Shown piece after piece: positions 18,976 to 28,182 of a stretch of DNA of 54,665 nucleotides. Numbering within the stretch: position 1 is the first letter of the stretch; each line of letters starts with the position of its first letter. A program made the position numbers and the translations under genes. Source of the stretch: an uncultured Collinsella sp. (lineage in GTDB: Bacteria; Actinomycetota; Coriobacteriia; Coriobacteriales; Coriobacteriaceae); assembly GCA_902464565.1 (NCBI GenBank), contig CABQJV010000012.1:1-54665 (forward strand). The letters run 5' to 3'. The notes beneath the pieces are model-generated. The model searched no databases. It was not told where the DNA came from and worked only from the letters and a program-made list of their open reading frames with translations.

Positions 18976-19001
18976 TGAGGAGGCGGGGCGGTATGACCGA
19001 T

Positions 19002-20969
19002 CTAGCGCAGGGAGCGCAGGCCGCCGGCATCCTTGTCGAGCGCCGTAAAGCGCACGGCATCCAGGTGCTCCAAGATACTGATGGCACGTTTGCGTGACAC
19101 GCCCAGGGCCTCGCGCAGGGCGCTCGTGGTGGCGACGCCGCCGGCTGCCTCGATAGCGGCGGCGACAAGCTCGCGCGCATGCGACTCCGCGGTGGCGGAC
19201 AAGGCAACGTCACGTTCGACCTTCACGATGGAACGGTTGAGCGAAAGCTCGCGCAGCGCACGCGTCATGGTGTCGCGATCGAGCTGGAGTTGCTCGCCCA
19301 CCTCGGGCAACGTCGGCGCATCGAGGCCGGCTTCGTCCAGCAAGGCAACGATGCGTTCGCAGGCCTCGCGCACCACACGCGCTGCAGCGGCAGCGGAGTG
19401 CGGGTCGAACACCTCGGCGCCCTCGGAGGCGCACACGCCGCGAGAGCAGCCCTCGGAAATCAGGGCTGCGGCAACTGTATCGTCAGCGGCAGACCAAGCA
19501 GCATGGGCGACGGCGCCGGGCGTAAAGCCCGTCTCCTTGGGGGCAGCCGCGTGCATGGCAGACAGGGTCGCCGCCAGGGCATCCATCGCAGCGTCAAGCA
19601 CCACGGCGTCCGCCAAGAGGTCCGTTTCACCCGCGGCAAGCTTGCGAACGGAGCCCTGCGCCACCAACCCGCGCAGCGCGGCATCGACCTGGCCGACACC
19701 AAGATCCAAAGCCTCGGCAACATCAATCACCGTAACCGGCAGCGCCTGCAGCGCAAGCCAAGCGCCCACACCGCCCGCGATATCGCCGGACTCGAGCGCC
19801 ACATACAGCGCACGCTCCCCCGCCGAAAGCTCGCGCGAGCGACGGCAGCGCGATAGCAGCACGCGCCCGCCGCCGATGAGCATGACCGGCGAATAGGACA
19901 GCACCACGGCATGGTCGCCGGCACGCAGCGGCAGCGGTTCCTCCAAGCGTACCTGCACCACTCGCGACTCGCCCACCGCCATGGGGGCCTCGCCCTCCAT
20001 GAGCATGATACGGCCGACGACCTCGGCCGTACCGGCCATCACGTGAACACGCGCTCCCGACTCGAGCACACGCGGCTTGGCTCCCTCGCGACCCAAATAC
20101 GTAAACGCCATCATAAAGCGCAGCGTCTGGCCAAAGCGACCCTCCACGCCGAGCATCTCACCGCGATCGAGCGCAGCGACGCCGTCACCAACCAGGTTGA
20201 GCGCCACACGCTGACCGGGCAGCGCCTGCTGCGTGTCGCCATGCACCTGAATCCCGCGCACGCGACAGACTGTACGCGACGGCAGCGCGACGAGCTCATC
20301 GCCCACCGCAACCGGTGCATCGTGCAGCGTTCCCGTCACGACGGTGCCGGCGCCCTTGATCGTAAAGCAGCGGTCAATCGGCAAGCGCGGCGCGGCATCG
20401 GTGCGCTCGGCACGGCCGCGACAGGCATCCCAGAAGGCATCCACGCGCTCATCGAGCGCTGCCAGCAGCGCATCAATCCCCTCGCCCGTCTTAGACGACA
20501 CGGGCACGATCGGGGCACCCGTAAACACGGTGTTCGACAAAAAATCATCGACATCGAGATCGGCAAGCTCGGTCATCTCGCTATCGGCCAGGTCGCACAT
20601 CGTCAGCGCCACCACCATATGCGTGACGCCCAGCAACTCCAGTACATGCACGTGCTCGCGCGTCTGCGGCATTACGCCCTCGACGGCAGAGACCACCAGC
20701 ACGGCCACGTCGATGCCCGTCGCACCCTGTACCATGGCACGCAGGTAGTGGGCATGACCGGGCACATCGACCAGGCCAACGATCTTGCCGCTCGGCAGCG
20801 CCAGCTCGCCAAAGCCCAGCTCCACCGTCATGCCGCGCCGACGCTCGACCTCCAGACGGTCGGGATTCTTGCCTGTCAGCGCCTCGATGAGCGCCGACTT
20901 ACCATGGTCGACGTGGCCCGCCGTGCCAACGATAACGGGACACTCCACCAGCGCTTGAACCTCACTCAT
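19002..20969 (-). CDS. selB: Selenocysteine-specific elongation factor SelB
   Basis: A 655-residue translation GTPase that carries Sec-tRNA to UGA codons marked by a SECIS hairpin. The P-loop GHVDHGKS is at residues 18-25, the switch II motif DVPGH at 68-72, and the guanine-specificity loop reads TMCD instead of NKxD. EF-Tu-like domains 2 and 3 follow. The C-terminal 250 residues are winged-helix repeats that bind SECIS RNA. The stop of selA overlaps its start by 4 bases (ATGA). Its presence validates reading the two in-frame UGA codons in this window as selenocysteine. Confidence 0.95.
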   Translation of the reverse strand: MSEVQALVECPVIVGTAGHVDHGKSALIEALTGKNPDRLEVERRRGMTVELGFGELALPSGKIVGLVDVPGHAHYLRAMVQGATGIDVAVLVVSAVEGVMPQTREHVHVLELLGVTHMVVALTMCDLADSEMTELADLDVDDFLSNTVFTGAPIVPVSSKTGEGIDALLAALDERVDAFWDACRGRAERTDAAPRLPIDRCFTIKGAGTVVTGTLHDAPVAVGDELVALPSRTVCRVRGIQVHGDTQQALPGQRVALNLVGDGVAALDRGEMLGVEGRFGQTLRFMMAFTYLGREGAKPRVLESGARVHVMAGTAEVVGRIMLMEGEAPMAVGESRVVQVRLEEPLPLRAGDHAVVLSYSPVMLIGGGRVLLSRCRRSRELSAGERALYVALESGDIAGGVGAWLALQALPVTVIDVAEALDLGVGQVDAALRGLVAQGSVRKLAAGETDLLADAVVLDAAMDALAATLSAMHAAAPKETGFTPGAVAHAAWSAADDTVAAALISEGCSRGVCASEGAEVFDPHSAAAAARVVREACERIVALLDEAGLDAPTLPEVGEQLQLDRDTMTRALRELSLNRSIVKVERDVALSATAESHARELVAAAIEAAGGVATTSALREALGVSRKRAISILEHLDAVRFTALDKDAGGLRSLR

Positions 20970-22423
20970 CGAGCAATCGCCTTCTCAACGCATGCGGCAA
21001 GCGTCGACGCCGCCGCCTCGATATCGCGGTCGCCCACGAGCGTACGGACGTCAAACAAAATGCGATCGTGCGAGGTTCGCGTGACGACCGGCGTGTCGAA
21101 GTCCTGGACAAGCGAGCGCTTGAGCGCGTCGACCGTCAGGCGCTCGTCAACAAGACGCACGGCAACGCACATCGTCGGCAGCTCAACGGTAGGCAGCGAA
21201 CCGCCACCGGGCGTCGAGGACTCCTCGACAATCTCCAACTCAACGGCGCACGGGCAACCGGCCTTATCGAGCCCAGCGACCATACGATCGCGCAGTTTGC
21301 GGGCACGACGCTCCAGATGAGCCTGCGGAAGCGTGAGCATGCTGAGCACCGGAATATCGCGATGGGCAACATCGGCGCCGTCCATGTAGATACGCAGCGT
21401 GGCCTCGAGCGCCGTGAGCGCCAACTTACCCGGGCGCAGGGCGCGCATAAGCGGATGTGACCCACAGGCCTGGACCAGATCGCGACGGCCCATGATAATG
21501 CCCGCCTGTGCGGCACCGAGCAATTTATCGCCCGAGCACGACACCAGATCGAGCCCTGCCGAAACCGAAGCCGGCGTGGTTTCTTCGCCGCCGCGCACCA
21601 GGATGTCATCGGGCAAAAGCGCGCCCGACCCCTGGTCCTCGTAGAACAGCAGGCCATGCTTGTGGGCTAGGGCGGCAAGCTCCCGAGAACCTACCTCCTC
21701 GTGAAAACCCTCGATGCGATAGTTGGAAGGATGGACCTTGAGGATCATCGCCGTATCGGGCGTGATGGCGCGCTCGTAGTCGCTCAAATGCGTGCGGTTG
21801 GTAGCCCCGACCTCAACGAGCTTGGCACCCGAGGCCACCATGACATCGGGGATGCGGAAGCTGCCGCCAATCTCGACAAGCTCGCCGCGGCTGACGATGA
21901 CTTCCTTGCCCGCGGCGTGAGTCGCCAGCACCAACAGCACGGCGGCGGCGTTGTTGTTGACCACAAGCGCGTCCTCGGCACCGGTAAGCGAGCGGATCAG
22001 TTGCGCTGCGTGCTCCTTGCGCGACCCGCGCGAACAGGTGTCGACGCTGTACTCGAGCGTACTATACCCGCGCGCAACCTCGGCCACGGCCTTGGCGGCC
22101 GATTCCGCGAGCGGGGCGCGACCCAAGTTGGTATGGATGACCACACCCGTGGCATTAACCGCTGGGCGCAGGCTCGGCAGCGCAGAACGATGCGCACGCC
22201 ACTCGATGGCCGAGGCCAGCTCGCGCTTGGAACGCGGAGCGGCGCCAGCACGAATCGCGGCACGCTCCTCGTCGAGCTCGGCCGTGACGGCGGCATGCAC
22301 CACCGCGTCGCAAGTCTCCCCCGCCGCCTTCACTACCGGCCACTCGGCAAGCAGCTCGTTGACGGAGGGAATGGCGCGCAGGCGGGCGCGCACCTCATCG
22401 GACATGTTCTGGCTATCGCTCAT
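20966..22423 (-). CDS. selA: L-seryl-tRNA(Sec) selenium transferase SelA
   Basis: A 485-residue PLP enzyme that converts Ser-tRNA(Sec) to Sec-tRNA(Sec) with selenophosphate. The PLP lysine lies in SCSGDKLLGAAQAG near residue 299. The N-terminal tRNA-binding helices (ARLRAIPSVNELLAEWP) and the segment TGVVIHTNLGRAPL are typical. Length is normal. It begins 52 bases after the molybdopterin oxidoreductase stop and overlaps selB by 4 bases, so selA and selB are co-transcribed and perhaps share a transcript with the oxidoreductase. Confidence 0.95.
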   Translation of the reverse strand: MSDSQNMSDEVRARLRAIPSVNELLAEWPVVKAAGETCDAVVHAAVTAELDEERAAIRAGAAPRSKRELASAIEWRAHRSALPSLRPAVNATGVVIHTNLGRAPLAESAAKAVAEVARGYSTLEYSVDTCSRGSRKEHAAQLIRSLTGAEDALVVNNNAAAVLLVLATHAAGKEVIVSRGELVEIGGSFRIPDVMVASGAKLVEVGATNRTHLSDYERAITPDTAMILKVHPSNYRIEGFHEEVGSRELAALAHKHGLLFYEDQGSGALLPDDILVRGGEETTPASVSAGLDLVSCSGDKLLGAAQAGIIMGRRDLVQACGSHPLMRALRPGKLALTALEATLRIYMDGADVAHRDIPVLSMLTLPQAHLERRARKLRDRMVAGLDKAGCPCAVELEIVEESSTPGGGSLPTVELPTMCVAVRLVDERLTVDALKRSLVQDFDTPVVTRTSHDRILFDVRTLVGDRDIEAAASTLAACVEKAIAR

Positions 22424-22475
22424 GTGCGGCCTTTCAAAAGAAACGTGGATCAGTCGAATACATCAGCTGAGTCAA

Positions 22476-24593
22476 TCACTCGTTATTATCCTCGCGCGCC
22501 GCGATCTTTTCCACGCGAACGGCGTTTTCCTGGGTGAGCGCGGCACCCGTCAACGGATCCCAACGCAACGGCGTATGGTCGAGCGGGCCCACGCCCAAGG
22601 CTTGAGCGTCACCGGCATCGCGGCCAAACGAACGCCCGCCGGGGGCGGCCGACGTAAAGATGCACGCCGGATGCAGATACGGCGTCGTCTCCACGCGCAC
22701 GCGGTCGCGGCCCATATCGCTCACGAGCTCAACGACCTCGCCATCGGCGATACCCATGCGAGCGGCGACATCGGCATTCATCTGCACAGCGTCCAGATCC
22801 GATCCAGCCTCGGCGGCACCTGCCGCCGCGAGCCTGCGCGAGGTATGCGACTCAAAGGGACGGTTGCCGCTAATGAGGCGAAACATCCCCGGGCCAGGCT
22901 CCACCATGGGAGCGATCCAGTCGGGCACACGACCCAAACCGGCACGCTCCCACACGCTGCTTGCCAGCGCTATCTTGCCGCCGTCCAGTGGAATCACGGG
23001 CTCACCTGTACGCGGCGGCAGCGGCACGCCGGTATCGGCCCAACCGCGCTCCTTAAGCGTAGCGAGGTCAATTCCAAACGGCTCCACCTGGGCAGCCGCC
23101 AGATCGTCAGACGCAAACCGGAAGCACTCGCCAACGCCGCAGGCCGCAGCCAACCCGGCAAAGATCTCCCGCCCCGGTCGCGTGTCGTCATGCAGCACGG
23201 GCAGCACGGCGTTGCGGTAGAACACGCGCGAATCGCTAGCGCCCACGACCGTTCCCACGCCGCGGTCGGCCTCCAGATACGTCACGTCGGGCAGCACGAA
23301 GTCGGAAGCGCGCGCCGTCTCGGACCAGCGAATATCAATCGTCACGAGCAAGTCAAGCTGCTGCAAAATACCCAACCAAGCCTGCGCATTGCCATAGCCC
23401 GCACCGGGGTTACTGGCATAGACGATGAGCCCACGCAAATCGCCGGCAAGAATCGACTGACCGATGGTCGTGCACAGGCCGCGCACCGGATCGACCAGTG
23501 GATAGCGCTCGGACCCCAACTTGGGCCCACGCGGCACCGGCGGCGTCGCAAAGCGTGCGGGATCGAGGTCGCCCAACACAAGCGGCGTGGGCGGGTTGAG
23601 CGCACCGCCCGCGTGTCCGATGCAGCCCAGCAGCACATCGACCAAGCAGATAGCGCGCGCGGTCTGGGTGCTATTGGCATACGCGATGCCGATGCCACCG
23701 TGAAAGCCCGCATCGACCACGGCAGCAGGCGCCGCGGCGGCCAAATCGCGTGCCGTCGCACGGATCTCATCCGCCGGCACATCGCACATCGACTCGGCCC
23801 ACTCGGGCGTCCAATCAGCAGCCGCCTGCGCCAGCTCATCAAACCCCGTGGTATAGCGGGCAACAAACTCACAGTCGTACAAGTCCTCAGCAATGAGCAC
23901 ATGCGCAATGCCCAGCAGCAGCGCCAAGTCGCAGCCCGGGCGCACGCGCAACCAGCGGTCGGCAAGCGCCGCAGAGCCACTGCGCCGAGGGTCAACCACG
24001 ATAATCTTAGCCCCACGTCGACGGGCATCGTTGAGCGCATCAACGGCCCCCATCGTCGACGAATCGACAATGGAACGTCCCAAATACATGATGCAATCGG
24101 TATGTGCCAGGTCGGAGACGGGGCTGCAGCCCAGGCTGTGTTCCCAGCCGGTAAGTCGGCTTACCTCGCAGGCACCGTCGGCACCGTATACGTTGAGCGA
24201 GCCCAGCGCATGCATAAAACGATACGCCCAGTAGCGGTCGAACGAGGGAACGCCGAGCGTCATGCCCAGCGCACGGGGCCCGCGTTCGTCAACAATCCCC
24301 AAAAGGCGCTCGGCAATCTGCGCGAACGCCTTATCCCAGGAAATCGCATCAAACCCCGAGCCATCAGCTCGGCGGCGCATGGGATGCAAAATCCGGTCGC
24401 GCTCGTCAAACGGCATAGACAAGCGATGCCGCCCGCGGGCGCACAGCGCACGCGCCGCGCACGGGTGCCCCGGCACCGGCAACTCGGCCACCACGCGACC
24501 GTCCTCAACGCGCGCCTCAAAGGCACAATCGGCATAGCATCCCCCGCATGTGGTCACCACGGCGCGACCGTCACGCTTCATAGCAGATGCCAT
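22476..24593 (-). CDS. Molybdopterin-dependent oxidoreductase (DMSO reductase superfamily), no partner subunits
   Basis: A 705-residue bis-MGD enzyme. The N-terminal Fe4S4 motif is CGGCYADC with a fourth Cys in ALCARGR. The segment GADGACEVSRL probably supplies the Mo ligand as Cys, so this is not a selenoprotein. A C-terminal molydopterin dinucleotide-binding domain starts near residue 560 (SGNRPFESHTSRR). No electron-transfer or membrane subunit is adjacent and there is no Tat signal. It lies between focA and selA. Start at 24593 is set by AAAGGGG upstream; the frame extends to 24659 and would add a hydrophobic leader, which I reject. Substrate unknown; a formate dehydrogenase-like or thiosulfate/polysulfide reductase-like catalytic chain is possible. 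Confidence 0.85.
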   Translation of the reverse strand: MASAMKRDGRAVVTTCGGCYADCAFEARVEDGRVVAELPVPGHPCAARALCARGRHRLSMPFDERDRILHPMRRRADGSGFDAISWDKAFAQIAERLLGIVDERGPRALGMTLGVPSFDRYWAYRFMHALGSLNVYGADGACEVSRLTGWEHSLGCSPVSDLAHTDCIMYLGRSIVDSSTMGAVDALNDARRRGAKIIVVDPRRSGSAALADRWLRVRPGCDLALLLGIAHVLIAEDLYDCEFVARYTTGFDELAQAAADWTPEWAESMCDVPADEIRATARDLAAAAPAAVVDAGFHGGIGIAYANSTQTARAICLVDVLLGCIGHAGGALNPPTPLVLGDLDPARFATPPVPRGPKLGSERYPLVDPVRGLCTTIGQSILAGDLRGLIVYASNPGAGYGNAQAWLGILQQLDLLVTIDIRWSETARASDFVLPDVTYLEADRGVGTVVGASDSRVFYRNAVLPVLHDDTRPGREIFAGLAAACGVGECFRFASDDLAAAQVEPFGIDLATLKERGWADTGVPLPPRTGEPVIPLDGGKIALASSVWERAGLGRVPDWIAPMVEPGPGMFRLISGNRPFESHTSRRLAAAGAAEAGSDLDAVQMNADVAARMGIADGEVVELVSDMGRDRVRVETTPYLHPACIFTSAAPGGRSFGRDAGDAQALGVGPLDHTPLRWDPLTGAALTQENAVRVEKIAAREDNNE

Positions 24594-24663
24594 CTCGATT
24601 ACCCCTTTCACAAGCCAAACACAACAGGCCAACAGCCCGGCAATGAGCCCCAGACCCAAATAG

Positions 24664-24692
24664 CCTCCCGCACGGCAACGCCCCGCGGGAGG
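24664..24692 (-). terminator. Terminator after focA
   Basis: CCTCCCGC and GCGGGAGG pair perfectly around a 13-base loop, with CTATTTGG following on the minus strand. It probably ends the hyf-focA transcript, though the T-tract is imperfect. Confidence 0.7.
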
Positions 24693-24715
24693 CCCAACGT
24701 CAAACAGACGGTACC

Positions 24716-25555
24716 TTACGCCTCGGACTTCTTAGCGTAGATAAACCAGTAGCCGAGCGCGATCAGAACCGCGCCGCCCACGATGTTGCCCAGCGTGGCG
24801 GCGGACAGGTTAAACGCAATGCCCGCGGCGTTGAGCGCATCGGCGCCGGCGACCTTGGCACCATAGCCGCACGCGTGCATCACGGCGCCCATGGGCAAAA
24901 AGTACATGTTGGCAACGCAGTGCTCAAAACCGCAGGCCACAAAGGCGGCGATGGGCAGCAGAATGCCCACGACCTTATCGACCACGGTCTTGCCGGCGGT
25001 ACCGATCCACACGGCCAGGCACACAAAGATGTTGCACAGGATGCCGCGAAAGAAGATCGTCACCCAGTCGATCGTCACCTTGCCGGCGGCGACGCTCACC
25101 ATGGAATTGGCGACCGCCTCGCCGTTGAGCTTGTAAATGCCGGCCATGTACACCAAAAAGACGATGAACAGGGCACCGACAAAGTTACCGACCCATACGA
25201 CGACCCAAGCCTTGAGCATCTGGACCAGGGGGATCTTTTTGCTCTTGAGTGCGCAGACCATAAGCGAATTGCCAGTAAACAGCTCGGCGCCGCACACCAG
25301 CACCAGCACCAGGCCCAGGCAAAAGCACAGGCCGCCCACGACGCGCTGGGCGCCCCAGCCCAGCGTGCTATCGCTCAAGAACACGGTAAAGAACAGGCCG
25401 CCGAAGGCAATGAACGCGCCGGCGAACATCGCCAAAACAAAGGCCTTTGCGACCGGCAGGTTAGCCTTGGTCACGCCGGCGGCCTCGGTCTTGGCCTCGA
25501 TCGCGGCGGGCGCCAGGCAATCGGGAGAGGGGTACTCCACCTTGGAATCTGCCAT
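24716..25555 (-). CDS. focA: Formate/nitrite transporter family channel (FocA-like)
   Basis: A 279-residue pentameric channel protein with six predicted membrane helices. The family signature CGFEHCVANMYF (near residues 195-206) includes the conserved FEH and ANM residues. Placed directly after the formate hydrogenlyase genes, it most likely brings formate to the cytoplasmic FdhF; focB occupies the same place in E. coli hyf. The start at 25555 follows AGGAAAGAAG with a good spacer. The N-terminus before helix 1 is about 45 residues. Confidence 0.93.
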   Translation of the reverse strand: MADSKVEYPSPDCLAPAAIEAKTEAAGVTKANLPVAKAFVLAMFAGAFIAFGGLFFTVFLSDSTLGWGAQRVVGGLCFCLGLVLVLVCGAELFTGNSLMVCALKSKKIPLVQMLKAWVVVWVGNFVGALFIVFLVYMAGIYKLNGEAVANSMVSVAAGKVTIDWVTIFFRGILCNIFVCLAVWIGTAGKTVVDKVVGILLPIAAFVACGFEHCVANMYFLPMGAVMHACGYGAKVAGADALNAAGIAFNLSAATLGNIVGGAVLIALGYWFIYAKKSEA

Positions 25556-25594
25556 GTCAATCACTTCTTTCCTAATCAGCAGGAACAAGCGCTC

Positions 25595-26098
25595 CTATTG
25601 CTCTTGCCCCAAGCGGACAAAGTGGGAAAAGTCGTTGGCGGCCACGGCGTCGTACACGGCGTCGACGGCCTCAAAGACTTCCGGGGACATGGGGTTGTAG
25701 AACTCCGTGTCGCCCGGCTGAATCCCGACGAAGACGATATCATCACACGATTGCTCAATCTCTTCGATCAGAATCGACAAAGGAAGCGAATGCGTGGTGA
25801 ACATCGATTTGCGCGCGACGTCGGTCTTATCGAGCAAGCGGATGGCGCCGACGGGCAGCGCCATGTCGGCGGCATCGACCAAAACCAAACGCGGCGGACG
25901 CTCGCGCTTGACCTCGATGATGTCATCCTCGGGCGTCTGACCGCCATCGATGGTGTACCAACCGGCGATAGGCGTGTCCTCCATCTTTTTGGAGAGCACG
26001 GGGCCGGCGGCATCGTCGGCGCGCAGCACGCTTCCCGCCGTGAGCACGATACCCGCAAATGGGGCGCCGTTCACACGACCATCCACAACGCGACCCAT
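25595..26098 (-). CDS. hycI: Hydrogenase maturation protease (HycI-type)
   Basis: A 167-residue endopeptidase of the HybD/HycI fold that removes the C-terminal tail of the hydrogenase large subunit after Ni insertion. Nickel-sensing residues expected in the family are visible: the Asp in RADDAAGP, the Asp in LVDAADM and the His in TTHSLPL. Its substrate should be HyfG, which carries a tail after its DPCYSC motif. The start overlaps the stop of the preceding gene by one base (TAATG). Confidence 0.9.
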   Translation of the reverse strand: MGRVVDGRVNGAPFAGIVLTAGSVLRADDAAGPVLSKKMEDTPIAGWYTIDGGQTPEDDIIEVKRERPPRLVLVDAADMALPVGAIRLLDKTDVARKSMFTTHSLPLSILIEEIEQSCDDIVFVGIQPGDTEFYNPMSPEVFEAVDAVYDAVAANDFSHFVRLGQEQ

Positions 26099-26679
26099 TA
26101 CTGCAACCTTCCCGTCAGATACACGCCCGACACATCGCGCACGCGCTCAACCAGATCGCGAAACTTCATTAAGAACGCGACCTGCTGGGCATGCAGGCCA
26201 AAGTCGTCGTCGAACACCGAGATGCCGGCCTTGGCCGACCCGCGAAAACCGCGCTCGTCGAGCAGCGCATCACAGGCCTCGAGCAGCGACGGCACAGCAG
26301 CCTTGTCGAGCTGGCACTCGCCAAAGGAGCGGATGGCCTCGAACTTGGTTTTGGCCTCCCCCTCCGGCAGCGCATCGACGAGCGAATAGAACACATCCAC
26401 CGGCACCGACAGGCGCGGCTCAAAGCAGTCGAGCACGCCGGTGTGGTGGCCCACGGCGAGCGTGTAGTACAGCACGTCGCAGGCCTCCTGGGGAACGTCT
26501 TCCTCGGTCTCCACAAACTTACGCGTGAGCTCGTAGAAGACCACCTGGTCGGGCGCATGGCCCAGGCAGGGGTCGGCAACGCCCTCGGCGGCCTCGACGC
26601 TTGCGCGCGAGGCGTCGCCAAAGGAGCCGCCGAGCATACCGGGGCCCGCAAAGTAACCAGAGCGGTCCGTGAGCTCCAT
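26098..26679 (-). CDS. hyfJ: Formate hydrogenlyase maturation protein, HycH/HyfJ family
   Basis: A 193-residue soluble protein matching the HycH family in position and features: a central YTLAVGHHTGVLDCF segment and a C-terminal segment rich in hydrophobic and Arg residues. E. coli HycH is needed for assembly of the large subunit. Here the gene sits between hyfI and hycI, as expected for hyf clusters. It starts at the hyfI stop with no gap. Exact biochemical role is not known. Confidence 0.85.
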   Translation of the reverse strand: MELTDRSGYFAGPGMLGGSFGDASRASVEAAEGVADPCLGHAPDQVVFYELTRKFVETEEDVPQEACDVLYYTLAVGHHTGVLDCFEPRLSVPVDVFYSLVDALPEGEAKTKFEAIRSFGECQLDKAAVPSLLEACDALLDERGFRGSAKAGISVFDDDFGLHAQQVAFLMKFRDLVERVRDVSGVYLTGRLQ

Positions 26680-27462
26680 CTAGCGACCTCCGGCCAGCAC
26701 CAGATCCTGCAGTGCAGAATAGACCTCAACGCGGCGCGGATCGTCCTGCTTGTCGATGAGCAGCGCCATGGCACCGCGGATATCGCCCTTGGGTGCGCCC
26801 TCGAGCGTATCCATAAACTCGTTGGCCAGGTCGCGGCCGTAACGGTAGCCGCTCATGGCGCGAGCCTCGCGCTCGATGGCAACGCGCAGCTTGTACGGCA
26901 CGCCGGGGTGCAGGATATCGGCCTGCTCGCCGGCGGCCTCCACCGTGGTCTCGGCATGGAGCTTTTGGTCCAGCAGACCAAGTGCCATGGCAAAGCCGTA
27001 GACCGTCTGCGCGGGGCTGGGCGGGCAGCCGGGGATATAGACATCGACCGGCAGAATCTTGTCCGTGCCACCCCAGACGCAGTAGTTGTCGTAGAAGATG
27101 CCGCCGGTGCAGCCGCACGCGCCATAGGACACCACGATCTTGGGATCGGGTGCGGCCTCAAAGGCGCGCAGGGCCGGCATGCGCATGGCACGCGTCACGG
27201 CGCCGGTGTACAGCAGCACATCGGCGTGACGGGGCGAGGGCACGACCTTGATGCCAAAGCGCTCGACGTCAAAGACGGGCGTGATGGAACCGAAGATCTC
27301 GATCTCGCATCCGTTGCAGCCGCCGCAGTCAACACGGTAGACGTACACCGAGCGCTTGATCTTCTTAAGAAGGGTCGCCTTGGCCTTCTCGATGCTCTCG
27401 TCGAGCTCGATCTTGGTCGGGCGGTACTGAAGCCGCTCGGGCAAAAGCGTGGGTTCGGCCAT
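26680..27462 (-). CDS. hyfI: Group 4 NiFe hydrogenase small subunit (NuoB-like)
   Basis: A 260-residue Fe4S4 protein homologous to HycG/NuoB that passes electrons between the ferredoxin subunits and the NiFe site. Cluster ligands are visible in DCGGCNGCEIE (residues 45-55), in GACGCTGG and in PGCPPSP. The N-terminal 35 residues and C-terminal helical tail are longer than in NuoB and typical of HycG/HyfI. It lies 2 bases after hyfH. Confidence 0.95.
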   Translation of the reverse strand: MAEPTLLPERLQYRPTKIELDESIEKAKATLLKKIKRSVYVYRVDCGGCNGCEIEIFGSITPVFDVERFGIKVVPSPRHADVLLYTGAVTRAMRMPALRAFEAAPDPKIVVSYGACGCTGGIFYDNYCVWGGTDKILPVDVYIPGCPPSPAQTVYGFAMALGLLDQKLHAETTVEAAGEQADILHPGVPYKLRVAIEREARAMSGYRYGRDLANEFMDTLEGAPKGDIRGAMALLIDKQDDPRRVEVYSALQDLVLAGGR

Positions 27463-27464
27463 GG

Positions 27465-28181
27465 TTACTCCTCCTTCGTATCAAAATCCATGATGATGCC
27501 CTCGACCGGCGCCGGACCGGCGGGAATCTCGGGCGCATCGGGGTTGAGCTCGCGGTCGATATACTCCGGGTTCACGCCGTGGCCGCCCAGATACTCCATG
27601 CCGGGGCCCTGGGGCTCACCGGACGCAAGCGTCTCGTTGGCAGCCATGCCGTGCGCGTTGCCGGTCTTTACGGCCGAGGCGGCGCGCAGGGCGTCGAGCT
27701 CGCGCTTGCACTCCTGGCACATACCGACGGTACGGGCGGCCTGGATGGCCTCCATGCCGCCGGTCTTTTGCAGCAGGCGCTTGGCGTAGTCGATCTCCTT
27801 ATGCGGGGCAAACGGCTTGCCGCAGCGCGAGCAGTGCTCGAGCGTGTAGACGCTCTTGCTGGTGAGGTCGTCCTTGCTCATGACGGCCAGCTCAAACTCC
27901 TCGGTGAGCTTGATGGCCTCCATGGGGCAGGCTTCCTCGCAGCGGCCGCAGAAGATGCAGCGGCCGTAGTCAATCGACCAGGTGATGGTATCGGCCGCAA
28001 GGTCGGTGTCCATGCGAATGGCATCGGCCGGGCACGCCACGCCGCAGGCACCACACGCAATGCAGAGCTCGGCATTGTGCTCGGGCTTGCCGCGCATGTC
28101 CTTGTTGGTGGGGAACGGCGCAAACGGATACTTGACCGTCGCGTCGCCGGCCTTGGCGTTAACCTTCCAAAGCTTCAGCAT
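27465..28181 (-). CDS. hyfH: Hydrogenase Fe-S subunit (HycF/HyfH-like)
   Basis: A 238-residue protein with two Fe4S4 motifs (CIACGACGVACP and CIFCGRCEEACP) homologous to NuoI. After them come CSRCGKPFAPHKEIDYA and a later CQECKREL, a zinc-ribbon-like pair also present in E. coli HycF. About 55 extra residues rich in Gly, Pro and acidic residues follow; I see no function for them. The start at 28181 is the Met that gives the standard N-terminus MLKLWK, with AGGAGG upstream inside hyfG. Confidence 0.93.
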   Translation of the reverse strand: MLKLWKVNAKAGDATVKYPFAPFPTNKDMRGKPEHNAELCIACGACGVACPADAIRMDTDLAADTITWSIDYGRCIFCGRCEEACPMEAIKLTEEFELAVMSKDDLTSKSVYTLEHCSRCGKPFAPHKEIDYAKRLLQKTGGMEAIQAARTVGMCQECKRELDALRAASAVKTGNAHGMAANETLASGEPQGPGMEYLGGHGVNPEYIDRELNPDAPEIPAGPAPVEGIIMDFDTKEE

Positions 28182-28182
28182 A

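Noticed and set aside
17969..19213. 414-codon version of the mobA gene
   Set aside because: Its first half runs through the tRNA-Sec gene and a palindrome and into selB; the MobA signature begins right after the Met at 18601.
22476..24659. Membrane-anchored or exported form of the molybdopterin oxidoreductase
   Set aside because: The hydrophobic leader exists only if translation starts at 24659. The ribosome site AAAGGGG favours 24593, and the leader has no twin-arginine motif.
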